A stretch of DNA of 8,377 nt from Candidatus Altimarinota bacterium (GTDB lineage: Bacteria; Patescibacteriota; Gracilibacteria; UM-FILTER-43-11). The notes beneath the pieces are model-generated. The model did not search any database and was not told where the DNA came from. It saw nothing but the letters and a program-made list of their open reading frames with translations. Position 1 is the stretch's first letter. Each line of letters opens with the position of its first letter. Position numbers and translations under genes: made by a program. The stretch is from assembly GCA_029934675.1 (NCBI GenBank), contig JAOZLT010000062.1:1-8377 (forward strand), read 5' to 3'. Positions 1 to 5,473 of the stretch are shown here, piece after piece.

Positions 1-120
1 AACTTAAAGGTTCCAAAGCTCTTGTGCGTGGTGTAACTGACACTAAATTCTTTTTTATATCATATTGCTAAGATTTATGGGTGAATTATTAATTCAAGGA
101 AAAAAACTCCTGACCCAACT
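1..120. other. Window edge; possible end of an unseen neighbouring gene
   Basis: No gene can be assigned here with confidence. One plus-strand frame is open from the window edge (3-71, ending in TAA) and would give a 22-residue tail ending FFFISYC; its codons look acceptable but nothing is recognisable. On the minus strand a GTG at 43-41 also opens a frame that leaves the window (MSVTPRTRALEPLS). Both cannot be real, and I cannot choose between them. Positions 79-116 hold a short nested palindrome (GGGT/ACCC around GAATTATTAATTC), which could be a weak end-of-transcript structure after the FemAB-like gene, but no T-run follows it in a convincing position. Confidence 0.25.
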
Positions 121-1050
121 TTAGCCCTTTAATCTTTTATATATTTTATAAATCCAATACCACAACGGCCTAAGTACAATCTCTTTAGCTTTTGGATAGT
201 GGACAACTTCTCCTCCGAATTTTTTCTTAAAATCTGTAACACCTTTCCATGGATGATTTTTGGTATTTTCGGGAGCAATGCCCAAGAAATCATAATACTT
301 ACATCCTCTTTCTTTCGCTTCCAAAATAGCTTCCCATTGTAATAGGTATGGTGCCATTAGATTACGATGTTTATTGTCTGATGCGCCGTAATAATAGATT
401 CCCCAATCATCTAAATATACGAAAAATCCTCCCGCAATTACCTCATCTTGGTATGTTGCTATCAGTAACTGTATGTTATCGCCAAATACATCCAGCATGT
501 TTTCGTAATATGATTTTGAGTGAATATTGAAGCCGTCTCTGTTTGAGGTTTTTTTGAGAAGGTTGTAAAAGTCTTCAACATCAACTGCAGGCTCAACTCT
601 TACTTCATGCTTTCTTGCTACTTTTATATTATATCTACCCTTTGGCTTCATTTGTTTTAAGATATCTGCTTCTTCCTGTTTCAAATCGATAACCAGAGAA
701 TCTTCTGGATGATGATCTGCTGATGCATTCATGATTTTTGAATCATGAATCATAATTTTTGAATAAGATGACAGTCTTATAAAAATGGCTTTTTCATGTC
801 TTGCTTTCTTTTTTATTACGCTTAGGATTTCTTTCAGGCTTTTATCGTCTCCAAAAAGCGGTCCACGAGGTACTTCTAGCCAACTTAAACCGAATGGAAG
901 ATTGTGTTTGATTATCAATGCTGAGGCTTTGCCTTCTTCAAAAAGCCAAGCTTTACGACCAATTGATTTTTGGAATTCAAACCAAAGTGGATGTTGCCAC
1001 AAATTGCGATGAGAATGCTCGTGCCAAAAATGTAAATATGCTTTACTCAT
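121..1050 (-). CDS. FemAB/FemX-like peptidoglycan bridge-type aminoacyltransferase
   Basis: The 309-aa product resembles the FemAB family, which has a GNAT fold and adds amino acids from aminoacyl-tRNA to the lipid II peptide stem at the cytoplasmic membrane face. Family features are seen in order: a basic KPKGRYNIKVARK segment (residues 135-147), a YYGASDNKHRNLMAPYLLQW stretch (219-238), YDFLGI (253-258) and a GVTDFKKKFGGE block (270-281), the usual C-terminal signature. Length is normal for single-copy FemX-like proteins. The ATG follows the purN stop by only 3 nt, so the two genes are probably cotranscribed and translationally coupled; no Shine-Dalgarno is visible. The fold call is firm. 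The amino acid donor and the acceptor cannot be read from the sequence, and related proteins also modify exopolysaccharides or other envelope substrates. Confidence 0.85.
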   Translation of the reverse strand: MSKAYLHFWHEHSHRNLWQHPLWFEFQKSIGRKAWLFEEGKASALIIKHNLPFGLSWLEVPRGPLFGDDKSLKEILSVIKKKARHEKAIFIRLSSYSKIMIHDSKIMNASADHHPEDSLVIDLKQEEADILKQMKPKGRYNIKVARKHEVRVEPAVDVEDFYNLLKKTSNRDGFNIHSKSYYENMLDVFGDNIQLLIATYQDEVIAGGFFVYLDDWGIYYYGASDNKHRNLMAPYLLQWEAILEAKERGCKYYDFLGIAPENTKNHPWKGVTDFKKKFGGEVVHYPKAKEIVLRPLWYWIYKIYKRLKG

Positions 1051-1053
1051 TAA

Positions 1054-1668
1054 TTAATCTTTGATTGTTACTTTGCCGTTTTCGATTTTAACCTTGTCAT
1101 CCGCGAATATCTGAACCACTTTCGGATACCATTCTTTTTCCAGTGTTTGAACTCTGTTTTTTAGTGTTTCAGGTGTATCACCAGCTTTGACGGGACAGGA
1201 TTTTTGGAGAACTATCGGACCTGTATCTACTTCTTCATCCAAAAGATGGATTGTCATTCCTGTTTCTTTTTCACCTCCATCAATTACAGCCTTATGAACA
1301 TCCAAATTCATACCTCCGCCATATTTTGGTAGTAGACTTGGATGAATATTTATTATTCGGTTTTCATATTTATGGACCATCGGGGTGCTGATTATACGCA
1401 TATAACCGCCTAATACAATTAGATTGATATCATATTTATTCAAAATATCCATTACTTCAGTATCAAATTCTTCTCGGGATTTTCCTTTTGCATCAACTGC
1501 ATATACAGGTATGCCGACTGCTTTTGCTTTTTTGGTGGCACCGCAATTGGCTTTGTTGGTTATTAAGCAGGAGATTTCGATATTTTTGAGGCTACCAGCT
1601 TTTTGAGCATCGATAAGTGATTGGAAATTTGTGCCGTTAGTTGATGAGAGAACTGCTACTTTATACAT
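1054..1668 (-). CDS. purN: Phosphoribosylglycinamide formyltransferase (GART)
   Basis: The 204-aa product should transfer the formyl group of 10-formyl-tetrahydrofolate to GAR in de novo purine synthesis, in the cytosol. Visible motifs are the N-terminal nucleotide-binding segment SSTNGTNFQSLIDA (residues 8-21), the catalytic NIHPSLLP block with Asn107 and His109, and EEVDTGPIVLQ with Asp148, matching the Asn/His/Asp triad of E. coli PurN. The frame is open a further 40 codons upstream, but that extension translates a heptamer repeat and lies over a plus-strand promoter, so I start at the ATG before YKVAVLSS, where the family begins. No Shine-Dalgarno precedes it. It lies 3 nt ahead of the FemAB-like gene. 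No other purine gene is in view, so it may serve salvage-linked or partial synthesis. Confidence 0.93.
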   Translation of the reverse strand: MYKVAVLSSTNGTNFQSLIDAQKAGSLKNIEISCLITNKANCGATKKAKAVGIPVYAVDAKGKSREEFDTEVMDILNKYDINLIVLGGYMRIISTPMVHKYENRIINIHPSLLPKYGGGMNLDVHKAVIDGGEKETGMTIHLLDEEVDTGPIVLQKSCPVKAGDTPETLKNRVQTLEKEWYPKVVQIFADDKVKIENGKVTIKD

Positions 1669-1708
1669 AATAACGAGGTAACGAAATGATGATGTAACGA
1701 TATAACAA

Positions 1709-1743
1709 AAATGCGAAATGCGAAATGTAAAATGTGAAATGCC
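1709..1743. repeat. Heptamer tandem repeat, five units
   Basis: Five consecutive 7-bp units read AAATGCG, AAATGCG, AAATGTA, AAATGTG, AAATGCC. Three copies of TAACGA (1671-1676, 1679-1684, 1695-1700) lie between this run and the purN start. The repeat is in the purN upstream region and, if read through, produces an artificial HFTFRISHF-like N-terminal extension. It is simple-sequence intergenic material; no function is assigned. Confidence 0.8.
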
Positions 1744-1772
1744 ATCTGTTCTTCTTGATGAACAACAATTAA

Positions 1773-1800
1773 TTGACAACTTGTCCAATTTGAATAAAAT
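1773..1800 (+). promoter_or_regulatory. Sigma-70-type promoter of the 103-aa gene
   Basis: A perfect -35 TTGACA (1773-1778) and a -10 TAAAAT (1795-1800, five of six consensus bases) are separated by 16 bp. Transcription would start near 1807, giving a leader of about 90 nt before the ATG at 1899. This is the most consensus-like promoter in the window. Confidence 0.75.
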
Positions 1801-1837
1801 GATGCCGTTGGATTTAATCTCACTGCGGATGACAGGA

Positions 1838-1858
1838 TAGTCACTGTGGTGGTGACTA
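1838..1858 (+). promoter_or_regulatory. Leader hairpin upstream of the 103-aa gene
   Basis: TAGTCAC (1838-1844) and GTGACTA (1852-1858) form a perfect 7-bp stem with a 7-nt G/T-rich loop (TGTGGTG). It lies about 30 nt into the predicted transcript and 25 nt ahead of the Shine-Dalgarno. It could stabilise the 5' end, or the symmetric DNA could be a protein-binding site. No known riboswitch class is recognised. Confidence 0.45.
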
Positions 1859-1898
1859 ATCTACAAACATTCGTACAAACCTAGAGGGGTTATTGCTA

Positions 1899-2210
1899 AT
1901 GAGTAGAAAATCTGGAAGGCACGGACGTCGCGATAGAAGGGATATGGACTTCAAATGGCTGTCGGATCTGCAAGGAGCAGACCAACGACGAGCTGTTGCA
2001 GAGGTTCGTTCTCAGATGGAAAAAAGAATAATAATGGGAGGGGAGATTTTCGCATCGGAAATCAAGGTCTCCATCAAACGCGGCAACGGGACATGGATTA
2101 CCACCATGGCCAAAGTCGAGCCCAACAAGATTATCTGCCCCAAACAAGGCAAAGTCATCCGAGTATTCGGACGACCAAAAATCCTCAATCAAGTCACAAT
2201 GACTTGTTAG
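1899..2210 (+). CDS. Small basic protein, function unknown, in its own transcription unit
   Basis: I do not recognise this 103-aa protein. It has an Arg/Lys-rich N-terminus (SRKSGRHGRRDRRDMDFKWL, residues 2-21), a charged segment that looks helical (about 24-45), and a C-terminal half with alternating beta-like stretches (FASEIKVSIKRGNGTWITTM, roughly 51-70, then KIICPKQGKVIRVFGRP). There is no signal peptide or membrane helix. The basic N-terminus would suit nucleic acid or ribosome binding, but that is inference. The ATG is chosen because AGAGGGG (1883-1889) is a strong Shine-Dalgarno 9 nt upstream; a TTG two codons earlier is less well placed. It has a consensus-like promoter, a leader hairpin and a terminator of its own, and is the only plus-strand gene among minus-strand neighbours. 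Hand-counted G+C over 1921-2160 is 119/240, well above the rest of the window, suggesting either acquisition or unusual selection. Confidence 0.8.
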   Translation: MSRKSGRHGRRDRRDMDFKWLSDLQGADQRRAVAEVRSQMEKRIIMGGEIFASEIKVSIKRGNGTWITTMAKVEPNKIICPKQGKVIRVFGRPKILNQVTMTC

Positions 2211-2217
2211 GTTGAAG

Positions 2218-2255
2218 GGGTGGTAGTTGCTAATGCGATTACCACCCATTTTTTT
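2218..2255 (+). terminator. Intrinsic terminator of the 103-aa gene
   Basis: GGGTGGTAGTTGC (2218-2230) pairs with GCGATTACCACCC (2235-2247) over 13 bp, including two G-T wobbles, closing a TAAT loop. An A and then seven T residues (2249-2255) follow. It begins 7 nt after the TAG stop. The form is that of a textbook Rho-independent terminator. Confidence 0.9.
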
Positions 2256-2460
2256 AATTCAGAATTTCTAATAACCAAAATGATATTTCAGAATTTGCAT
2301 TTCCCATTTCCCACGCCTACTGCGGGGCAGGCTGATTTTTAACTCATAATTTACGTATCAATTTAGAATTCAGAATTTAGAATAACCAATTTCCAATTAA
2401 TTTATCATTTTTGATTTCCCACGCCTACTGCAGGGCAGGCTGATTTTTGATTCATAATTT
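2256..2460. repeat. Tandem duplication of a ~100-bp unit with a REP-like hairpin
   Basis: Two units are present. Each starts with an AATTCAGAATTT..AATAACCAA block (2256-2278 and 2367-2389, 21/23 identical) and ends with a 47-bp block (2306-2352 and 2414-2460, 44/47 identical) that contains CCCACGCCTACTGC followed by GGGCAGGCTGATTTTT-like sequence. The short spacers between blocks are diverged (27 and 24 bp). Inside the long block CTGC/GCAG forms a small stem with a 3-nt loop; the only substitution in the GC-rich core (G2324 versus A2432) falls in that loop. There is no gene in this stretch. It resembles REP-type intergenic repeats; the family is not identified. Confidence 0.85.
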
Positions 2461-2485
2461 CTAATTCATAACTCATAAATCATAA
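2452..2485. repeat. TCATAA heptad-spaced repeat
   Basis: TCATAA occurs at 2452, 2466, 2473 and 2480; the last three are at an exact 7-bp period. The run lies between the tandem duplication and the stop codon of the CofE-like gene. It is simple-sequence material with no recognised function. Confidence 0.6.
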
Positions 2486-2508
2486 TTGATAATTGAACTC
2501 TGGGTTAT

Positions 2509-3228
2509 TTAATCTATTTTATTATTATACAACCCCTTATAAATACACTCATTCGGACTAATAAAATAATCTTCAGCTGTTGCTTTTTTATTTGTCCATT
2601 TAACATTAAGCCCCCGTACGACAACAAATGGAATAGAGGCATTGGTTTCACCCATTAGCAAGTTTGTCGCGGACGCTACACAATCCGCAACCGCTATTTG
2701 AGTATATTGCATTTCTTTGCCAAATAGATCCTTACTACCACGCTCATCAGATACACCTTCAAACCCTGCCCAACCAATTGCTATACCGGAGGTTCCCAGT
2801 CGAAGAGGTTGGCAATGGGAGTCGCTTATAAGTACTCCGAGTTTCTTTAATTCATACTCTTTTGATAACTCTTGGCGGATTTTCTGAGCGCTTTTAAACG
2901 GATTTTCCGGCCACAAAACCACTTGGTTTTTTGGGGTATTGGAGTTATCGATGCCGGCGTTTGGAATAAGTACTTTATTTTTCATAGTAATTACCATATC
3001 TCCATCCAAAAGCACTTTATCCGACTCTTTGCGAATCAGCTCACGAAATTCCTTCTTGCTTTTTACTTCAACCAAAAGACCTTGGCTGTAAGCGACGACT
3101 TTAGAAGCTATTACTAAAATATCGCCGTTCTTTAGGCTCTCTTTTTTCCGGTTTAGAGATTTTTTAAGAGCGGAGAGTAAGTTGTCGCCGGATTTGATGA
3201 GCGGTGATTTTAAAGGAATTAATTTCAT
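2509..3228 (-). CDS. CofE-like (coenzyme F420-0:L-glutamate ligase family) protein
   Basis: The 239-aa product matches the CofE family, whose characterised archaeal and mycobacterial members add L-glutamate to F420-0 using GTP. Family landmarks in order: NGDILVIASKVVAYSQG (residues 34-50), LIPNAGIDNSN (87-97), VLISDSHCQPLRLGTSGIAI (132-151), the acidic DERGSKDLFG (161-170), and AVADCVASATNLLMGE followed by PFVVVRGL (179-194, 200-207). Length fits the single-domain form. The frame is open 46 codons further upstream, but that part translates an AT-rich inverted repeat and overlaps the upstream gene's end, so I start at the ATG before KLIPLKSP. No Shine-Dalgarno is present. No other F420 gene is in view, so the true substrate is open; another glutamate ligation is possible. 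The family call is good, the reaction uncertain. Confidence 0.82.
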   Translation of the reverse strand: MKLIPLKSPLIKSGDNLLSALKKSLNRKKESLKNGDILVIASKVVAYSQGLLVEVKSKKEFRELIRKESDKVLLDGDMVITMKNKVLIPNAGIDNSNTPKNQVVLWPENPFKSAQKIRQELSKEYELKKLGVLISDSHCQPLRLGTSGIAIGWAGFEGVSDERGSKDLFGKEMQYTQIAVADCVASATNLLMGETNASIPFVVVRGLNVKWTNKKATAEDYFISPNECIYKGLYNNKID

Positions 3229-3234
3229 AATTTT

Positions 3235-3314
3235 GAATTCTGAATTACTAATTTCCAAATAATGTTTAAACGTTCTAATTTCGAAATCATTTGGAAATTG
3301 GATATTCGGAATTC
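3235..3314. repeat. 80-bp imperfect palindrome next to the CofE-like start
   Basis: Outer arms GAATTC (3235-3240 and 3309-3314), middle GAAT/ATTC and an inner perfect 11-bp pair AATTTCCAAAT (3250-3260) with ATTTGGAAATT (3289-3299) give 26-nt arms with 21 Watson-Crick pairs around a 28-nt loop. It fills most of the gap between the O-antigen-ligase-like stop (3323) and the CofE-like ATG (3228). In the minus-strand transcript the stem ends 6 nt before that ATG, where a ribosome-binding site would be expected. Confidence 0.75.
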
Positions 3315-3322
3315 TTAATTCG

Positions 3323-4564
3323 CTACTTAGCGTGTTTAGCTTTCTGCATAACGAGTATACATGCAATCACTAGCCAAAATATCATCGCCAAATCATTCTT
3401 CCAAAACGGCATATCAAACATTCCGTGTACTAAAATCGCCCATAATGCCAGTAGGGGGAATGTGAATTTTCTGTGACACAGCACAATTAACATCAGAAAT
3501 GCGATTAAACCGATTATTCCTGCGTTCATCCAAAATCCGAGAAAAATATTGTGAGGGTGTGGCATATTCCATTCTAGTGGAAATCTACCCAAAGTTTCTT
3601 TAACCTGATCTTGGTAGTTTGCTTGAAAAAGACCGGGACCATGACCAAATATCGGATTTTTTTTAACTAAATCCCATGATGTAGCATAAATTTCCAAGCG
3701 CACTGATGAACTGGAACGATTTTCAAAATCTAAAGCTTGTTTGAATTTAGGGGAATTTAGTTGACTAACAATTACCACTATAAATGTTAAAATAAGAGCA
3801 GTAAGAGCTATCCCCATCTTCTTGCGTAACTTTGGATTTTTGAATAAAAGATAAAACACGGCCAATCCGATTGAACCGAATACACCAATAATACCCGCAT
3901 AAGATTTGGTGAAAAATAGACAATAAACCAAAATCGACAAGGACGAAAGATTTAAATAATCGTGTGTTTTAAGCGGATATCTCCTTTTTATATAAAAATA
4001 AATACTGATTGGGATTGCAGGAACTAGATAAAGAGCCAGATAATTTGCTGATTCATAAAAACCGCTCAACCTAAAGTCATATGTAATTCCGTTTCCGAAT
4101 AATCCTAGTACATACGATAGTAAGCCGACAAATGCGGCGGAATATATATACATTCTCATAAGCCTTTCTGCTTCAGACCGAGTTTTTAGCATCTGAGTCA
4201 ATACAGCAAAATAGAGTATTGGCGCAAAAATCCACCCCTTCCAAGCTCCAAGCGCTGTACGCTTAGCAGCAAGAGTCTCTCCTAGTGGTAAAGGGAGGAT
4301 ATCCGGTGCAAAAATGACTCCCAATGTAGCTCCAATCAGTAATGCAAATGCTACATACCAGTACATCCGAGTCTGCTTATCCCAAACTAACTCTCTCGGA
4401 CGAATAATGATATATAGTAACCAAAGACCGAATAAAACATATGAAAAAACTTCAAGCACTGTAAGCGGAATACCTGCAACTTGAAAACGGAAAAAGTATG
4501 TGGGGAAAATGAAGGGGGATAGGAATATTAATCTCTTGATGATTTCTTGTAATTTTTTATCCAT
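3323..4564 (-). CDS. O-antigen ligase / Wzy-type polymerase-like membrane protein
   Basis: The 413-aa product has about eleven hydrophobic segments and the layout of the O-antigen ligase (WaaL/Wzy/RfaL-like) family, which joins undecaprenyl-linked glycans to an acceptor on the outer face of the cytoplasmic membrane. Diagnostic features are RLSGFYESANYLALYL (residues 165-180), the large hydrophilic loop between about 268 and 340 with SVRLEIYATSWDLVKKNPIF (287-306) and GHGPGLF (307-313), and PHPHNIFLGFWMNAGIIG (335-352), whose His is usually essential. A final HGMFDMPFWKND block (380-391) is also typical. The ATG lies only 3 nt past a long hairpin arm, with no Shine-Dalgarno. Whether it is a ligase, a polymerase or a glycosylation enzyme cannot be decided. 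In a small-genome organism it probably serves surface polysaccharide or S-layer glycan assembly. Confidence 0.85.
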   Translation of the reverse strand: MDKKLQEIIKRLIFLSPFIFPTYFFRFQVAGIPLTVLEVFSYVLFGLWLLYIIIRPRELVWDKQTRMYWYVAFALLIGATLGVIFAPDILPLPLGETLAAKRTALGAWKGWIFAPILYFAVLTQMLKTRSEAERLMRMYIYSAAFVGLLSYVLGLFGNGITYDFRLSGFYESANYLALYLVPAIPISIYFYIKRRYPLKTHDYLNLSSLSILVYCLFFTKSYAGIIGVFGSIGLAVFYLLFKNPKLRKKMGIALTALILTFIVVIVSQLNSPKFKQALDFENRSSSSVRLEIYATSWDLVKKNPIFGHGPGLFQANYQDQVKETLGRFPLEWNMPHPHNIFLGFWMNAGIIGLIAFLMLIVLCHRKFTFPLLALWAILVHGMFDMPFWKNDLAMIFWLVIACILVMQKAKHAK

Positions 4565-4638
4565 AAAAAGTGCGAGTGCGAGTCTTAAGTCTCAAGGACT
4601 GACTACGGCTCTTGTGACTCGCACTCGCACTTGAGACT
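4565..4638 (-). terminator. Terminator-like hairpin with a competing stem between HPF and the O-antigen-ligase-like gene
   Basis: A perfect 17-bp inverted repeat joins AAGTGCGAGTGCGAGTC (4568-4584) and GACTCGCACTCGCACTT (4616-4632) around a 31-nt loop. Read in the minus direction the second arm ends in a T-run that continues to 4565 and touches the ATG at 4564, so it has the form of an intrinsic terminator for the HPF transcript. A second 9-bp pair, AGTCTCAAG (4588-4596) with CTTGAGACT (4630-4638), overlaps the first by 3 nt and interleaves with it. The arms contain two copies of AGTGCG. It may control read-through or simply end the HPF message; there is no obvious ligand-sensing domain. Confidence 0.7.
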
Positions 4639-4645
4639 AAATTAA

Positions 4646-5206
4646 TTAATCATTATCATGCTTCGGTTCAATAATTCCGTAATATCCATCATCCCTTTTA
4701 TAAACCACACTAAACCGTCCGGTATCGGAATTATTGAATAAGAAAAATCCATGGCCAACAAGTTCCATTTTTTCAATTGCTTCCTCTTCTGATAATGGGC
4801 TTGAATCCGTAAACCTCTTTCTTCTCAAAATATTAGGAATCTCAAATTCTTCTTCTTTAACTTCAACTGGCTCTGGCTCAAGGCTCTTTTTTTCGGAGCG
4901 ATGAAGTTTTGCCTTATAACGTTCAATTTGCACTTTGATTTTATCCAGACATTCATCAAGTGCATTCTCAATAGTTTCATTTCTAGTCTCAGCTCTAATT
5001 ACTGCGTTCGGAGCAAAAATTGTTAACTGACAGATATAAGCATCACTGGATTTGCGAGCTTTTTCATGTCTTACTTCTACTCTGAATTCTACAGATTCAT
5101 CTTCTAAGCGGTCAGCAAAATTTTGCAGTTTCATTACCTTAGTCTCAATTAATTCTTTTTGACCATCACTTAGATTTAAATTTTTTGATTTGATTTTAAG
5201 TTGCAT
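4646..5206 (-). CDS. hpf: Ribosome hibernation promoting factor, long form
   Basis: The 186-aa product has both parts of long-form HPF. Residues 1-105 are the S30AE/RaiA-type beta-alpha-beta domain that occupies the mRNA/tRNA channel of the 30S subunit (MQLKIKSKNLNLSDGQ start, AYICQLTIFAPNAVIRAE 56-73, then a helix rich in Lys and Arg). A charged linker (106-127) follows. Residues about 130-180 are the dimerisation domain (KRFTDSSPLSEEEAIEKMEL 130-149, GHGFFLFNN 151-159, VVYKRDDGYYGIIEP 167-181) that pairs two 70S ribosomes into 100S dimers. Length is typical. It is divergent from the 614-aa gene across a 267-bp gap and lies upstream of the O-antigen-ligase-like gene, with a terminator-like hairpin between. 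The leader is short and has no Shine-Dalgarno. Confidence 0.95.
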   Translation of the reverse strand: MQLKIKSKNLNLSDGQKELIETKVMKLQNFADRLEDESVEFRVEVRHEKARKSSDAYICQLTIFAPNAVIRAETRNETIENALDECLDKIKVQIERYKAKLHRSEKKSLEPEPVEVKEEEFEIPNILRRKRFTDSSPLSEEEAIEKMELVGHGFFLFNNSDTGRFSVVYKRDDGYYGIIEPKHDND

Positions 5207-5224
5207 AACTTATTGATTAAAAAA

Positions 5225-5268
5225 ATTATAAACGCTCATTACATTCGCTATTACAAAATTATAAACGC
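5225..5268 (-). promoter_or_regulatory. Duplicated TATAAT element upstream of hpf
   Basis: On the minus strand the 14-mer GCGTTTATAATTTT occurs twice (plus-strand 5222-5235 and 5255-5268), each with a perfect TATAAT -10 (5225-5230 and 5258-5263). The proximal one would give a leader of roughly 12 nt. No good -35 lies at 16-18 bp from either; TTGTAA is 20 bp from the proximal box. The position and the duplication support a promoter role, but weakly. Confidence 0.4.
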
Positions 5269-5373
5269 CACTAGGTACCCCCTTTGGGGCTACGCCATTA
5301 AAAGATTCCAATTAATCTTCTAATTTTTTTAATTTTCTAATCTTATAATGAGCAATATAATTATTGCGAATGT
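5234..5373. repeat. Interleaved inverted repeats in the hpf/614-aa divergent region
   Basis: GCTCATTA (5234-5241) and ACATTCGC (5241-5248) reappear inverted as TAATGAGC (5346-5353) and GCGAATGT (5366-5373). The order is A-B-A'-B', so the two stems cannot nest. Between them lie a small CCCC-TTT-GGGG hairpin (5279-5289) and AAGATT/AATCTT (5302-5307, 5314-5319) followed by a T-run. ACGCCA occurs twice (5265-5270, 5292-5297). The 267-bp gap contains no gene that I can see. Confidence 0.65.
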
Positions 5374-5413
5374 GGCTCTTAAAAGCAAGGTGGAAATGTC
5401 AAAAATCTCTAAC

Positions 5414-5453
5414 TTGAATAGCTCTCAAAAACATGATAGTCTAGCTGTGAGAG
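5414..5453 (+). promoter_or_regulatory. Possible promoter and operator of the 614-aa gene
   Basis: TTGAAT (5414-5419) and an extended -10 TGA-TAGTCT (5434-5442) are 17 bp apart, placing a start near 5449 and a leader of about 25 nt. The inverted repeat CTCTCA (5422-5427) / TGAGAG (5448-5453) brackets the -10 and could be an operator. The -10 hexamer is weak (four of six), so the call is tentative. Confidence 0.4.
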
Positions 5454-5473
5454 AAAATAACTAAAAAATAAAA

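Noticed and set aside
79..116. Intrinsic terminator after the FemAB-like gene
   Set aside because: The GGGT/ACCC and GAATTA/TAATTC pairings are short and no T-run follows the stem in the minus direction.
1896..2249. Minus-strand ORF of 117 codons opposite the 103-aa gene
   Set aside because: It is antisense to the better supported plus-strand gene, runs through that gene's terminator hairpin, and has no promoter or ribosome-binding site of its own.
1773..2460. Integron cassette or insertion sequence carrying the 103-aa gene
   Set aside because: No attC-like site, transposase, terminal inverted repeats or convincing target-site duplication borders it; a shared 9-mer ATTTAATCT (1812-1820 and 2507-2515) is too short and AT-rich to count.
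2872..3117. Plus-strand ORF of 81 codons opposite the CofE-like gene
   Set aside because: It lies entirely within a recognised gene on the other strand, with no regulatory signals.
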